The notes under the pieces are model-generated. The model did not search any database, was not told the DNA's origin, and saw only the letters and a list, made by a program, of their open reading frames with translations. From Rhizophagus sp. LPA8_4_AMF (taxonomy: Eukaryota; Glomeromycota; Glomeromycetes; Glomerales; Glomeraceae), in NCBI GenBank assembly GCA_021464525.1, contig JADRCO010000638.1:1-29178 (forward strand): a stretch of DNA of 29,178 nucleotides. Direction: 5' to 3'. Each line of letters starts with the position of its first letter. Within the stretch, counting starts at the first letter, position 1. The position numbers and the translations under genes were made by a program. Positions 1-10,429 of the stretch are shown here, piece by piece.

Positions 1-538
1 AGAAAAAGAGGAAGTTGGTTAGCATAAAGAAAAACAAAAACAAAAACAAAAAAAATGAATCTTACGCATACCGTTTTAAATAATATAGCCGAAACCTAAA
101 GAAAAGAAAAAAACTTACCTGTTGTCTTGATTTAGATTATAAAAAAAATGTCAATTTTAAATCATATGACCGATCAGCCGAATTTAACAATTTGACGCAT
201 TGTGGCAATTTGGCATTATGGCAATTTGGTATTATAGCAGTGTAATTCATTTCGACATGGGATATTTGGATTAGTATTGGTGTAATTTATTATGCCGCTG
301 TAATGCCGAATTGGTGAATTATCAGGGGTAATTACGCCCCCATGTATAAATTAATGTATACATTTACATTTTGAGGAGACAAAAGATTTAAAAAATATTT
401 TTTCTTTTTTCTTTTTCTTTATTATGGCATAGCAGATTTCTGAATCAATTAACTGAAAAGCAGAGCAGTTTGCTAAGAAAGTGTGCTTTACCTCACACTT
501 ACTTGCTAAGTGAATAGGTTCACTAACAGTGCATATAT
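1..538. other. intergenic DNA, no gene seen
   Basis: No convincing coding region. Around 191-230 a 16-bp unit (ggcaatttggcattat and a close variant) occurs twice in tandem. At about 326-343 lies a near-palindrome, ggggtaattacgcccc. Both resemble decayed ends of small DNA elements. The 73-codon open frame on the minus strand (351-572) runs across the end of the neighbouring inverted-repeat element and has no recognisable motif, so it is not called a gene. Confidence 0.6.
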
Positions 539-692
539 GGGCTCTTTGCAATAGAAAGGGGGAAACTACCAAAAAAATTAAATTTATATTTATATACTAA
601 ATATGCTCCAAATATTGTAATTTGTCTAGAATTAGAATTAACTAAAAAAATTTTTTTTTAGCAGTTTCCCCCCTTTCTATTACAAAGAGCCC
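539..692. repeat. miniature inverted-repeat element (MITE-like)
   Basis: The left arm (539-567, starting gggctctttg) and the right arm (663-692, ending caaagagccc) are reverse complements over about 29 bases. They differ by one mismatch and one extra C in the right arm. About 95 bp of A/T-rich DNA with no coding capacity separates them. A short AT-rich element bounded by near-perfect terminal inverted repeats is the usual form of a non-autonomous DNA transposon. A clear target-site duplication was not seen, so the exact ends are uncertain. Confidence 0.75.
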
Positions 693-954
693 AATTATGA
701 GGTTCTTTGAGAATGATAAGTAGTTTATTAATTCTTAAAATTGTATTAGACTAGTTTTGATTTTTACTTTTATGTATTACCTAACTTTTTCAAATACAAT
801 TAATTAATAAATATGCTGTGGTAATTAAAAAATATATATATATAAATTAGCATTTATTATTTAAGAGTTTTTTTATTAATTGTATTTTTTTCATTTTTTA
901 CAATATTGTATAGGTTCTAAGGTTTTTTATAATCACTGGTTAACAATAAGTATT

Positions 955-1280
955 TACAATTGATTTGTTATAATGAACCTGTTTGTACTGAAACTGGTAA
1001 AGAACTTATCCAGCCCCTATATATCAGCTATATAATAACATTATACTTTTTATAATGAACGGTCATGTGACTATATTGTAATCCTGGCCAAATTTATAGT
1101 GCTGGCTAGCTAGTAATTTTTTGAAAATTTATGTTGAACGAAATTATAATTCCGGCCAGCATTACAAACTTGGCCTAAATTACCTAGTTCAGTATATTAT
1201 ATAACTAATTTCATTCTATATTCTATACCGAACTAAACCCCCTGGAACAGAGGGTTCGTTATATTCAGAGTTGACTGTAT
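955..1280. repeat. TA-flanked MITE relic with Tc1/mariner-pogo-like ends
   Basis: The left end (955-979, tacaattgatttg then ataatgaacc) and the right end (about 1250-1280, ending gagttgactgta) are imperfect inverted repeats. Both contain the inward-reading core TATAAYGAACC, start with CA and are flanked by TA. This is the form of Tc1/mariner-pogo (Tigger) type ends. A second inverted pair lies inside (1086-1109 and 1152-1175, starting ggccaa and ending ttggcc), so the inner part could fold into a long stem. The element is non-coding and clearly aged. Family assignment rests on the ends only. Confidence 0.55.
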
Positions 1281-2048
1281 CATTAATTTGAGTTATATGT
1301 TTAACAAAGATTTCGAACTGACATAAAAATGGCAACGTAACTTTGTGTTGCAATATGACCATATGACCAGAATTCATATTAATAAGTGATACGCTACAGA
1401 AAACATGCATTGTCATTATGCATAGATTTACCACCTCAAAAGTTTATTTTTAATGCACAACATAAAATTTAATTGCGTGCTGGTTTGGGTAATTCACTTC
1501 TTACTTATTTGCTGACATTTTAAGGAGGTAAATTTATTTGATTATACCAATTAAGTAGTGTAATTTAAACTTTGTAATTATTTAATTATATATTTATGGT
1601 AAGACAAATGTAATTTAGAGCAAAAATACAATAGTCTTTCATCCTTTAATAAATCCCATCAAGAAAAAAAATTTTTTTCTTCCACTTTTGATCATTTTGT
1701 TCTATGAACCGATTACATTATCTCTATATAAGAATAAATTGAGAGAATGTTGGATTGCGATTTACTATTACAATGACTTCAGCATTTGATTTACTTTTAA
1801 GAGCAAAATAGTATCTACAAAGTGGATTAAATTAATTCAAGTTTCTTGTTTAACTAAAACCCAGAAAAAAAATAAAAATATATCTGTATAAAATGTAATT
1901 TAAATAGTTGTATATAATTTAATAATTTAATAATTCAGTTATTTAATGAAAATAAAAAAAATTAATTGAAAAAACGCGCTATGAATAATAAAATACAATA
2001 CGTACAAATATTGCTCAACTAATATATGGAGGATTATAAAGAATTCTT
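1281..2048. other. intergenic DNA downstream of tropomyosin
   Basis: A/T-rich sequence with no supported gene, RNA or repeat. It must hold the 3' untranslated region and polyadenylation signals of the minus-strand tropomyosin gene that stops at 2049. Confidence 0.5.
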
Positions 2049-2848
2049 TTACAAATTTTCGATAGACTTTAGAGTTTCTTCAAGTTCTTTTTCTTTCTGT
2101 TTAATTTTTTCATTTTGATCCTCGATAGTCTCCTCTAACTTTATCTTTTCTTGTTCAAGTTTAGAAACTTGACGTTCGCTGTTTTCGAATTTGATTTCAA
2201 GTTCACGTAGTCTAGAAGGAAAATAAGTATTTTTTATATTAGAGGTAGATGATACCAAATATGTACTAAATTAAGTAACGAATAGTAGTAGATGATGGGA
2301 TTGAAATTCTTAAACTTACTTTTCCGTGGTTTCTCTCAAAGTCTTTTCAGTCTCATCTAAATCACCTTCAAGTTTAGCAACTTTTTTCGTAAGCGAATTA
2401 TTTTCTTGTTCTTTTGCCATGATTTCTTCATCTAATTTTTTCTTTTCATTTACTAAATCTTCATTTTTAGCTTGAGCAGTATCAAGGTCAGCGCGAAGAG
2501 AACTAACTTTCTATTATGAAAATTAGTAAAAAATTGAAGTATTAGAAATTATTGGAACAAAAAAAATAAATAAAAAAAGAAAAAATTAATAATAAATATT
2601 TGAAAATGACTTTGATTTTCATAAAAGTAGTACATAAATTTCTTTTGTGGGTTAAGAATATAACAACAATTCCTTGAAACCTCTATGAAACGTATAGTCC
2701 ACCTATGAAACTTAACATCGTTCATTTATCTATATAAAATTTTTTACGCTTCTCCCTACACGACTACTAAGACATTCTTAACAACGCTAGACCTTTAAAC
2801 TAGAATATATAAAAATTTATTATGACTAACCTCCTTAAATTTATCCAT
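2049..2848 (-). CDS. TPM1: tropomyosin (fungal Cdc8/Tpm type), unusually short
   Basis: Three exons on the minus strand: 2848-2831, 2510-2320 and 2211-2049. They join in frame through GTTAGT and GTAAGT donors and TAG acceptors into 123 residues. The protein is one continuous, highly charged coiled coil. It begins MDKFKEKVSSLRADLD and has the segment TLRETTEKLRELEIKFENSE, which closely matches the C-terminal half of fission-yeast Cdc8 (LRETTEKMRQTDVKAEHFE). It ends SIENL, like the family's terminal ALEDL. Tropomyosin polymerises along actin filaments and stabilises formin-made cables and rings. Family members usually have about 161 residues (four actin subunits) or 199 (five). This model is about 38 short, close to one actin period. 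The 320-bp first intron shows no further coiled-coil coding sequence. The identity is secure; the length depends on the splice model. Confidence 0.9.
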
Positions 2849-3059
2849 TTATGAGAGTGATAGTTTGAAAAAAAAAGACTGATGCTGAAAAAAAAAACCT
2901 GACCTATTTATTTAAACCACCTCCTATTTGAAAACCAGAAAGAGGCGCAGGAAGGCAGTGTACGTGTTATACTATCTTTTTTTGGCAACTGTGTATAGGA
3001 GTATCACTCATGAAATTAAAAATAGAATCCGATTACTAAGAGATAGATTAATGGCGTCT
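2849..3059. other. tropomyosin upstream region
   Basis: Sequence between the tropomyosin start codon and the Fanzor-like relic. It presumably contains the tropomyosin promoter. No clear TATA or CCAAT element stands out. Confidence 0.35.
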
Positions 3060-3560
3060 GAACGAATACGCATTAGATCCAGGAGTTAGGACATTTTGAC
3101 CGGCCAATCTCCTTCAGGCTTGGAAAAATGATACTGCTATATTCTTAACAAGTTACAAAGGATTTAGTGACAAAGAGGTTTAACATCAAAATGATACATG
3201 AAGGGAGTAATTAGAGAAAAGATTTGAATGAGGTATACGAGAATTTATTAAGTGAACATTATATTACTTCTGAATGATTAAAAGAGGGAATTACCCGCCT
3301 CCATAAATGAAAATTATCAAGTTTGATCAACTTTGGACAAGTTAATTGTGAGCGTATAATACAAATAAGTAGTTTAAAAAATTTTTATTTAAAGTTGGAA
3401 TTTATACTACTGATTTCAAAAAGAAATCAACACGCTCCGCAGAAAATAGTCCAAGTTTTGTTCGGTGCTTTCAACGAAGCGTACTTTAGGTGGATTAACT
3501 ACAATTACTAGAACCTTTAGAATCTCAAAAACATCATTATTTTATGACATTTAATAATTT
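3060..3560 (+). mobile_element. decayed TnpB/Fanzor-like nuclease relic
   Basis: Short stretches in shifting plus-strand frames recall the C-terminal RuvC nuclease of TnpB and its eukaryotic relatives, the Fanzors. At 3061-3125 the frame reads ALDPGVRTF, then after a lost base TGQSPSG. LDPGVRTF is the RuvC-I motif carrying the first catalytic Asp. About 350 bp on, at 3466-3515, it reads AFNEAY followed by a decayed stretch, where relatives have NEAYTSKTC and a zinc ribbon. A nearby RTFR (about 3511-3522) fits the LGxSRTFRC that ends that ribbon. The spacing and order are right, but the middle is unreadable and stops are frequent. This is a dead fragment of an IS607-like or Fanzor-carrying DNA transposon. 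No ends were found. Confidence 0.5.
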
Positions 3561-3561
3561 T

Positions 3562-3880
3562 ATTTAATTTTATAAATTTTTATAATTTGAATCATTTAAC
3601 AGTTTGAAAGTATAGAATTGAATCAATGCGAAATGTTAAAATTTGCTAGTATTCCAAGTCTTTGGTTAGCTAGTCCTAAATTATGTCATCTTGCCGGTGT
3701 CCATTGACCCATCATTTGCTGATAAAATTTCTCTCAATCAGATTTTATTATAAAAAATTTATTTTACAAATTGTTACTTAATTACAGAATTAAATAGTCT
3801 TAAATTTACAAAAAAATAATTCGATTTGGTAAGCAAAAAAATTTACACTGTATAAGTAATCCATTTCTATCATTGAAAAA
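3562..3880. other. intergenic DNA downstream of BDP1
   Basis: A/T-rich sequence without a supported gene. It should hold the 3' untranslated region of the minus-strand BDP1 gene. Confidence 0.4.
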
Positions 3881-6082
3881 TTATATCAGATCAAATGCTT
3901 CACTGTTTTCTTCTGTTGAACCACCTTCTACATCATTTACTATATCGTCTTGATTTACTTCTGTAGTTTCAGCTTGAATATCATTATCTTCTTGTACAGT
4001 TACTAGTTCTTCGGTATATCGTGAAATAATTTCCAATTCTTCAGGTTCTTGTTAGAAAAAAAAAAAATTAGTATTAATTTGGAATAAATAAGTGGAGATT
4101 TAATTATTACCTATGGGAATGCGCGTATCCAATGCCTTATAAACACGCAATGGGTTGATTTTACGTTCTCTTTTATATTTATTTTTAACTTGATCACGAG
4201 ATTTTCTATTATCGAATATTTTTCTCGATATTATCTCAAAATCGGTTCCCCATCGTGACAATGCCTATAATATAAAAACAAAATTATCATGCGTTATTAG
4301 TAATAAAGAAAACATTGTTAATAATATTATGAATATCACAATACCTTGAAAAACAATTCAGTATCATCAATTGTCCATCTTTCATTTTTTCTTGGCTTTT
4401 TAGAATAAGTAAAAGAATTTACAATATGAGAAAATTTATCCTCTTCTACAACTTCCATTCCCTCATCATTTTCATAAATACGTGGACGTGAATCTTGTTC
4501 TTCGCGAACTGTATATTGTCCATCCGCGTTTACAAATCTACTACCACGTGATGAAAACACGCGACTTTTTCATTTGAATTATACAGAATTAATTAGGCTT
4601 TCTTTTTTCAAAAAAAAAAAAATACATATCTATATACATATATTAAATTACCGTTTCATAAGAGTTGGCTGATGATTTTCGTTATTTTCATCTTGTTGTG
4701 TATTCTCATCTTCCACTTCTTCCATTTCATAATCTTGCTGATACTCTTCATTTTCATAATTTTCATACTGAATCCAATTTCCATCTTCATCATAATAACC
4801 TTCTTGTTCCCATTCTCTATTCTCATAATATTCTTCATAATTTTCGCTTCCATCATTATTAAACTCTTCATTTTGTTCAATTTCATATTGCTCATTTTGC
4901 TCATTTTGATGATCTCCGGGAATATTTTGATCTTGAACTAACTCATTACCTTCATCCCCCAAATGTTGATAAATAGGGGTTTCCCCATCACCAACATTCA
5001 TTTGGTCATCATCTCTAATATTATTAGATGCTGCACGTTGTCTACGTTTTTGTTGTGATTTTTGATACTTAGCATACTCTAGTTCCTTATACGTATTAGA
5101 TTTACGACCCCGTTTTAAATCTTTACACAATTCAGCCATTGTAACAATAGAATCATCGAGTGGGTTTTCGTCTTCAGGATCATCTTCCCAAGGTTTAACA
5201 CGGCTTTTACTAGATTGTTGTCTACGGGTAGTAGTACGCGCTTTACGTGATTTACTTCGTCGTTTTCTATTAGCTGTAGAATTACTTTTTGTGGAACTGC
5301 CATCTGTATTAGTTGAAGATGTTATGGATGCAATAGAACTGGAACGTTTACGACGTTTTGATTGTTTTGATGATGATGATGTTGCTACCGTTGAATCTTC
5401 AGATTGTTCATCATCATTATTTGATCTTGCTCGTTTCTTATTCGTAATAGCTGTTTTACGTTGTCTTGATTTAACAGATGAATCTTCAATCGTTACATCA
5501 GATTCTTCAATATGTTGAGATATTGCGTCTTCACTATCCTGTCGGGCAATTTGTGATTCAACCATTCCAGTAGCACTTGAAGAAGAGGATGATTCAACCA
5601 GTGAATCATTAGTAAATGAAAGAATGATTTTCGGACTTGTAGGAAATTTTTGTAAAGATTTTCTTTGTATTCCATCTCCAGAGGATTTATTGATCACATT
5701 GTCAGCAGTACGATTCATGGATCGTTTCTCACTAGAGCGCGTCTTAGCTGGTAATATTGATGGAGAAACATCCATCAAAATATCCTGTGGCGCTTGACTA
5801 ACTACATCAATCGTGTTGCCTTCATAATTAACTATAATAGCATCAGGATTTGTTTCTGACTGAGTAGATTTATTACTACCGCCTGACTCCTGTGAATTTG
5901 AAGGTTGTACTATTGTAATTGAAGTTGGGTCTAGTGATTTCCCGGGAACATCAATAATTGTCCCTTTTGACTTACCTAAATTAAATGCAATATATGATGT
6001 TAAACAAATTGAATTAGATAAATTTGAAACCATCATTATTACCTGCTTTAGAACGAAGCAACGACTTTGAATTTTTAAACAT
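3881..6082 (-). CDS. BDP1: transcription factor TFIIIB component B'' (BDP1)
   Basis: Five exons on the minus strand: 6082-6043, 5975-4652, 4564-4345, 4264-4111 and 4047-3881, giving about 634 residues. The start MFKNSKSLLRSKAG resembles the basic N-terminus of animal BDP1 (MFRRARLSV). The diagnostic part is the extended SANT domain at about residues 517-570: ERWTIDDTELFFK continues across the intron as ALSRWGTDFEIISRKIF and QVKNKYKRERKINP. BDP1 joins TBP and BRF1 in TFIIIB, which recruits RNA polymerase III to tRNA, 5S and U6 genes in the nucleus. The second exon (about 440 residues) is low complexity: Ser/Arg/Lys-rich in the middle, then a Glu/Asn/Tyr-rich acidic stretch just before the SANT domain. 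Exon 3 uses a weak A-rich acceptor, but it is the one that keeps the frame (KR to RVFSSRG). Shares a short divergent promoter with the methyltransferase gene. Confidence 0.92.
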
Positions 6083-6210
6083 TTTGCTTTATTATATATG
6101 TTAAATATTTCCCTGAGTAGTGATAATTTCAATCGAGTTTCGGCTTACCAAAAAAGGAATGATTAAATGACGATGAATTAACAATAACGAATGACTTTGT
6201 GACACTCAAA
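6083..6210. promoter_or_regulatory. bidirectional promoter region BDP1/METTL25
   Basis: Only 128 bp separate the start codons of the minus-strand BDP1 gene (6082) and the plus-strand methyltransferase gene (6211), so both must be driven from this interval. No clear TATA box was identified. Inference from gene arrangement. Confidence 0.6.
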
Positions 6211-8280
6211 ATGTCCACACGAAAAATTTTTCTTCCACATAGTTATACAAATGACAAAGATAATATACTTGATTATGCAGAAACTTTAATCAACTTTTGT
6301 AAAAAATATTCTAAACTTGCGGATTCTCATATTGTAGATTTTTTTATTAAAAATATTTGGGAAGAAGCCATTCCAGAAGAATGGACTGACGCGTTTAAGG
6401 TTGAATATATGAGTGAAAGTGAGAATGGAATTACTGAGGAAGAAGAAGAGAACAAATTCATGAATAAAATGATTAGACTCGCTAGTTTTTGTGAATATGA
6501 GGTAAATAAAATAATAGTGTGTGTAGGGAAGGTTATGGAAATAAGTTGTTCTTAATAAGAGATTTATAATAAATGATAGGAAGATTGGCCTGAATCTTTA
6601 AAGCAATTTATTAGAAATACGAAAGAGTTAGTCTTAATGCGGGACATTTCAATTAATGGTTAGTTTCTTTGGTCACTTTATTAGATGTTTAATTATCGCG
6701 TCTTATATAGATATATCGATACGAATAGTGATAATTTGTTAATGAAAATACTATAAAGATTTACAGATGGAATGTGAAGAATCAATTGATAAACGTATAT
6801 TACCGGGAATGAATGAAAAAAAGTTACATGAGGTAAGTTATTTATTAAATATTTTCTTTCAAGGTATATGTTAATTAAAAATTAACCATATTTATTTGTA
6901 GGTTAAAATATTGAGTTGTTTAATAGCAAAGTTAACAAAAGAAAATAAAATTAGTTCAATAATTGATTTAGGAGCAGGGCAGGTATGTTAAGAAATTTGC
7001 GTTAAGATAATTCATTTTATACGTGTCTTAATCATTTTTATCTTTTATACAGGGATATTTAAGTAGAGTATTGGCATATACATATAACCTTTGTGTATTT
7101 GCTATAGATGCAAGTAATATACAAACATGTGGTGCACAAAAATATCAATTTCGTACAGAAAAAAGTCTTGGATTGTTGCGCAAGGGAAAAAAGGAAGTTG
7201 ACGGTAATATGAAAAGTAATGAACTTATAAGTGAGAAAAAAGGAGGGTTAACTCATGTTACTCAACATGTGACTACGGAAACTTTAACTAATTTAATATC
7301 AGAGTGGAATAAGAAAAAGGAACAATTTAACGTTGGAGAAGTGGGAGATTATGAATTTAATAAGGCTGTTAATGATAACAAAGATATCGTAGATGTGTCT
7401 TGTTCAGCTAAACAATTAAAACAAGATTATAATTTTTTAATATGTGGATTACATTCATGTGGAGAATTATCAAGTACGATGTTAGATTTATTTATTAAAA
7501 ATGAAGAAATAAAATGTGTAGTAAATGTAGGATGTTGTTACCATTTACTTCATGAAAATGAAATTTCTAAACAAGAGGATTCAAAAGGTATTAATAATGA
7601 CTAAAATATTCTTTTTCTTTTATTGAAATCTTTGTTTAATATATTTTAATAATAATATATATTTTTATTTAGACGAGGATATTAAATGTTCATTCCCATT
7701 AAGTAAATTTTTTAAAGAAAAAAATTTTTATATGGGATTAACTATCAGACATCTTGCATGCCAAGTACCATCAAGATGGGCATTTCAACAAAAGTCAAGT
7801 ATTAAAGCATTTGAACATCATTTTTTTCGAGCACTATTACAGGTAAAGTCATACACATACATTTATTTATATATAAAAGTCTTTTTTTGCTAAATCGCAT
7901 TTCTTCTTCTTTAGTATATATTAATTAAAAAAGATTTAGTCAAAGATGCACCAAGAATAGGAAAACTACATCATCGAAGTTTCACATCATTTTCCACATA
8001 TTGCAATGCTGCATTAAAAAAACTCTCTCTTCCATTAAATAGTATCTCACAATTAGAATCAGAAAAATATTATAATGAATTTAAGCAAAAAGGATATATG
8101 CGTAAAATTATTGTATTTTGGACATTAAGAGCTATGTTAGGACCATGTTTTGAGAGTATTATATTATTAGATAAATGTTTATATTTATTTGAAGATAATC
8201 TTGTAAAAGAAGTCAAATGTTTTGGTATATTTGACGAATTGAAAAGTCCAAGAAATATGGTCATTGTTGGAATTAAATAA
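6211..8280 (+). CDS. METTL25: METTL25-family SAM-dependent methyltransferase
   Basis: Seven exons: 6211-6501, 6580-6658, about 6780-6832, 6902-6982, 7053-7587, 7673-7842 and 7915-8280, giving about 524 residues. Human METTL25 has about 600 and its paralogue METTL25B about 475. The Rossmann methyltransferase core starts at residues 161-170 with IIDLGAGQGYLS (SAM motif I), and an acidic residue ends the next strand (AIDASN, D187). Residues 300-306 carry GLHSCGELS, and soon after comes VVNVGCCYHLL; both are hallmarks of the METTL25/RRNAD1 family. The C-terminus ends SPRNMVIVGIK, also typical. The substrate of the family was not well established to my knowledge. The start at 6211 is preferred over an in-frame GTG at 6199. 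The third exon's acceptor is uncertain: the obvious CAG at 6764-6766 runs into a stop, while the AAG at 6777-6779 keeps the frame. Confidence 0.88.
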
Positions 8281-8375
8281 TAACCGATCACAGTTTGAAT
8301 TTATTAATATCAGATTTATATAAATAAATATGTAAACAGTTGAATAAAATTTTAAATAAATTTACAAACACAAGA

Positions 8376-9767
8376 CTAATAAAATTTTGAAACATTTTCT
8401 TTTGTAATAACCGAATTATATATATGTGTGATTGATTCTGTAGCAACTTTTGCTGTATTTTCCAAGATTTCCTACGAATATAATAAAGAAAAAGTTGAAT
8501 TAACTTATAAAGTATAAGATACGTATTACTTATATTATAAAAATATACTTACTTTAGCAGACGGTTCATCCCGAATTAATCCAACTCCAGCACCAGCATA
8601 AATAACCTAACAAAAAATATATGTATATATATATATACATACATATACATATATACAATTGAAATTTATTAACAAATTTATTATTAAGTTACAAAAAAGA
8701 AAAAAACCTCCAATTAGCAAACATACCGCTCTCGAATAATCTTTTCCCAAAACAGCTTCTTTGTAAATTTTTTTTCTTTCACCGATTTTTTCATCATCAT
8801 CACCTAATTCCTCAATCTCTTCGACAGTTTTATTTTTAATTGCTCTACCATCCCATTGAGAAGGCCAAACATTCTGATCTTTTAATTTATCGAATATCTG
8901 AGTTCTAACAGTATTTACACCACCATCATTAGTATTAATAATGATTTTTTTGGAATCAGGATGAGCAGCAGACTCTTTACAAACTACAAATCTTGTCCCC
9001 ATTACAACTCCGTCACCACCGAGCATTAATACTGAAGCTAAACCTCTACCATCAACAATTCCTCCAGCAGCCAGGATAATAGGCTTTTTTAAGTTCTCTT
9101 CCTTAGAAGAGGAATAAATTTGATTTAAAGTATCAACAGCTTCAGGTACTAAAGTTAATGTAGACGCACCATTAACTAATCCATGTCCACCGCTCTCATT
9201 GCCTTGTACTACAATCACGTCTGCATTATTTTTATATGCATGAATTGCTTGTTCTATTGTTTGTACTTGAGCGAATATTTTTGTGTGAGGAGATAATGAA
9301 CGTACTATAGGTACATATTTTGAAAAATCACCAAATGAAAACCAAATTGCTAATGGTTTATGAAAAAGAGTCAAATGAAGAGACGAATTTGAAGAGGAGG
9401 AGGAAAATTCAGAGTCTAGTGCAAATGTCATGAATGCTATACCAATTGGCAATAATCCGTCGGTTGGAGTAATATAAGATTTTAATAATTCGTGAATTGA
9501 CTTTAAATCATTATCAATATCTTCATAGGACTTATATCCTATAATTAAAAGAAAATTTAAAATCCAAAGTTAAAAATCAGTTAAATTAATAAAGATAAAA
9601 TCAAGTTATCTACCTGTTGAAAGAAAACTTAACCCTCCTGCTAAATAAACTTCACTTGCTAACTTTATATCAGATATTCTTGCCATAGGAGCTTTTACTA
9701 TTGGGTATTTTATACCATATTCTTTAAACAATCTAATAAATCCTGTATTAAACGAATATAACGACAT
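8376..9767 (-). CDS. nitronate monooxygenase (2-nitropropane dioxygenase family)
   Basis: Four exons on the minus strand: 9767-9614, 9538-8727, 8606-8553 and 8471-8376, giving 371 residues, normal for the fungal family. It is an FMN-dependent TIM barrel that oxidises alkyl nitronates such as propionate-3-nitronate to carbonyl compounds and nitrite. The N-terminus has IKYPIVKAPMARISD and AGGLSFLST, matching the first barrel strand and flavin-binding loop. NESGGHG at about residues 165-171 contains the catalytic His (H170). AAGGIVDGRG (about 208-217) and GGDGVVMGTRF (about 225-235) are the phosphate-binding strands for FMN. The segment VIYAGAGVGLIRDEPSA near the C-terminus is also family-typical. 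Convergent with METTL25, with 95 bp between the stop codons. No targeting signal is obvious, so it is probably cytosolic. Confidence 0.93.
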
Positions 9768-10429
9768 TATTACTTTTTCTCGGAAAAAATTGCTTCTAAA
9801 ATAATGGATATAATGTAAATTTATTTAAATTTCTTGATATTAGTCTCAAAAATTTTAGATCTAAAATCTATTAATAATAAAATTACTAATCAACAAATTT
9901 TGATTAATAAATGGCACTATTACGTAAATTTTAGTCATCAATATTATATTGTAATACGAAGTAATTAGCCAATCAGAGATATTTCCGAAAGTTACGAGAA
10001 ACAATTTTAAAGGGCATATCGGTCTATCATGTAAAACAATTTAGAAACTACAATGCTTGAATTTCTAGCAGCCGAAAATGATCCCAGGAAATTCAAACAT
10101 AAAAAGTATTAATAATTGTATAGATTACCATATCAAATTTTTCAAATTTTGTATTTCTTTAAACGAGATGTACATATATTAAAAGAATTTGTGCTTATTT
10201 ATATGCGTTAAATTTCAAGTTTTTTGATTTTTTTTTACTTTTAACCAAGATTTTATGTTAATTTTCTTTGGTGTATTTTAAAATAATATAATAAAGAAAG
10301 AATACTTTATGCGAAAAAATTAAAAATAGTGTGTAATATTTAATTTAATAAAAAGGAATATATAATAACAAGTGTCGAATTGACTAAATAAAATATAACA
10401 TAGTTATTTAACATAATTACGCATTACCA
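9768..10429. other. nitronate monooxygenase upstream region
   Basis: A/T-rich interval between the nitronate monooxygenase start and the end of a coding relic. Apart from the CCAAT-containing module at 9962-9987, nothing was recognised. Confidence 0.5.
9962..9987. promoter_or_regulatory. CCAAT-containing 26-bp module, copy 1
   Basis: Contains ccaatcagagatatttccg about 200 bp upstream of the nitronate monooxygenase start. The 26 bases match 13118-13143, upstream of ETFB, at 24 positions in the same orientation. CCAATCA is the core bound by the fungal HAP/NF-Y complex, a regulator of respiratory and metabolic genes. A regulatory role is inferred. Confidence 0.45.

Noticed and set aside
351-572. 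Minus-strand 73-codon open frame
   Set aside because: Crosses the left arm of the inverted-repeat element and has no recognisable protein feature.
4672-4941. Plus-strand open frame rich in Ile, Phe and Leu
   Set aside because: Antisense shadow of the Glu/Asn/Tyr-rich region of BDP1; the composition is a direct product of the complementary codons.
5291-5518. Plus-strand open frame
   Set aside because: Antisense to the Ser/Arg-rich part of BDP1, with no motif of its own.
6199-6210. GTG start upstream of METTL25
   Set aside because: Nuclear fungal genes rarely start with GTG, and an ATG follows four codons later in the same frame.
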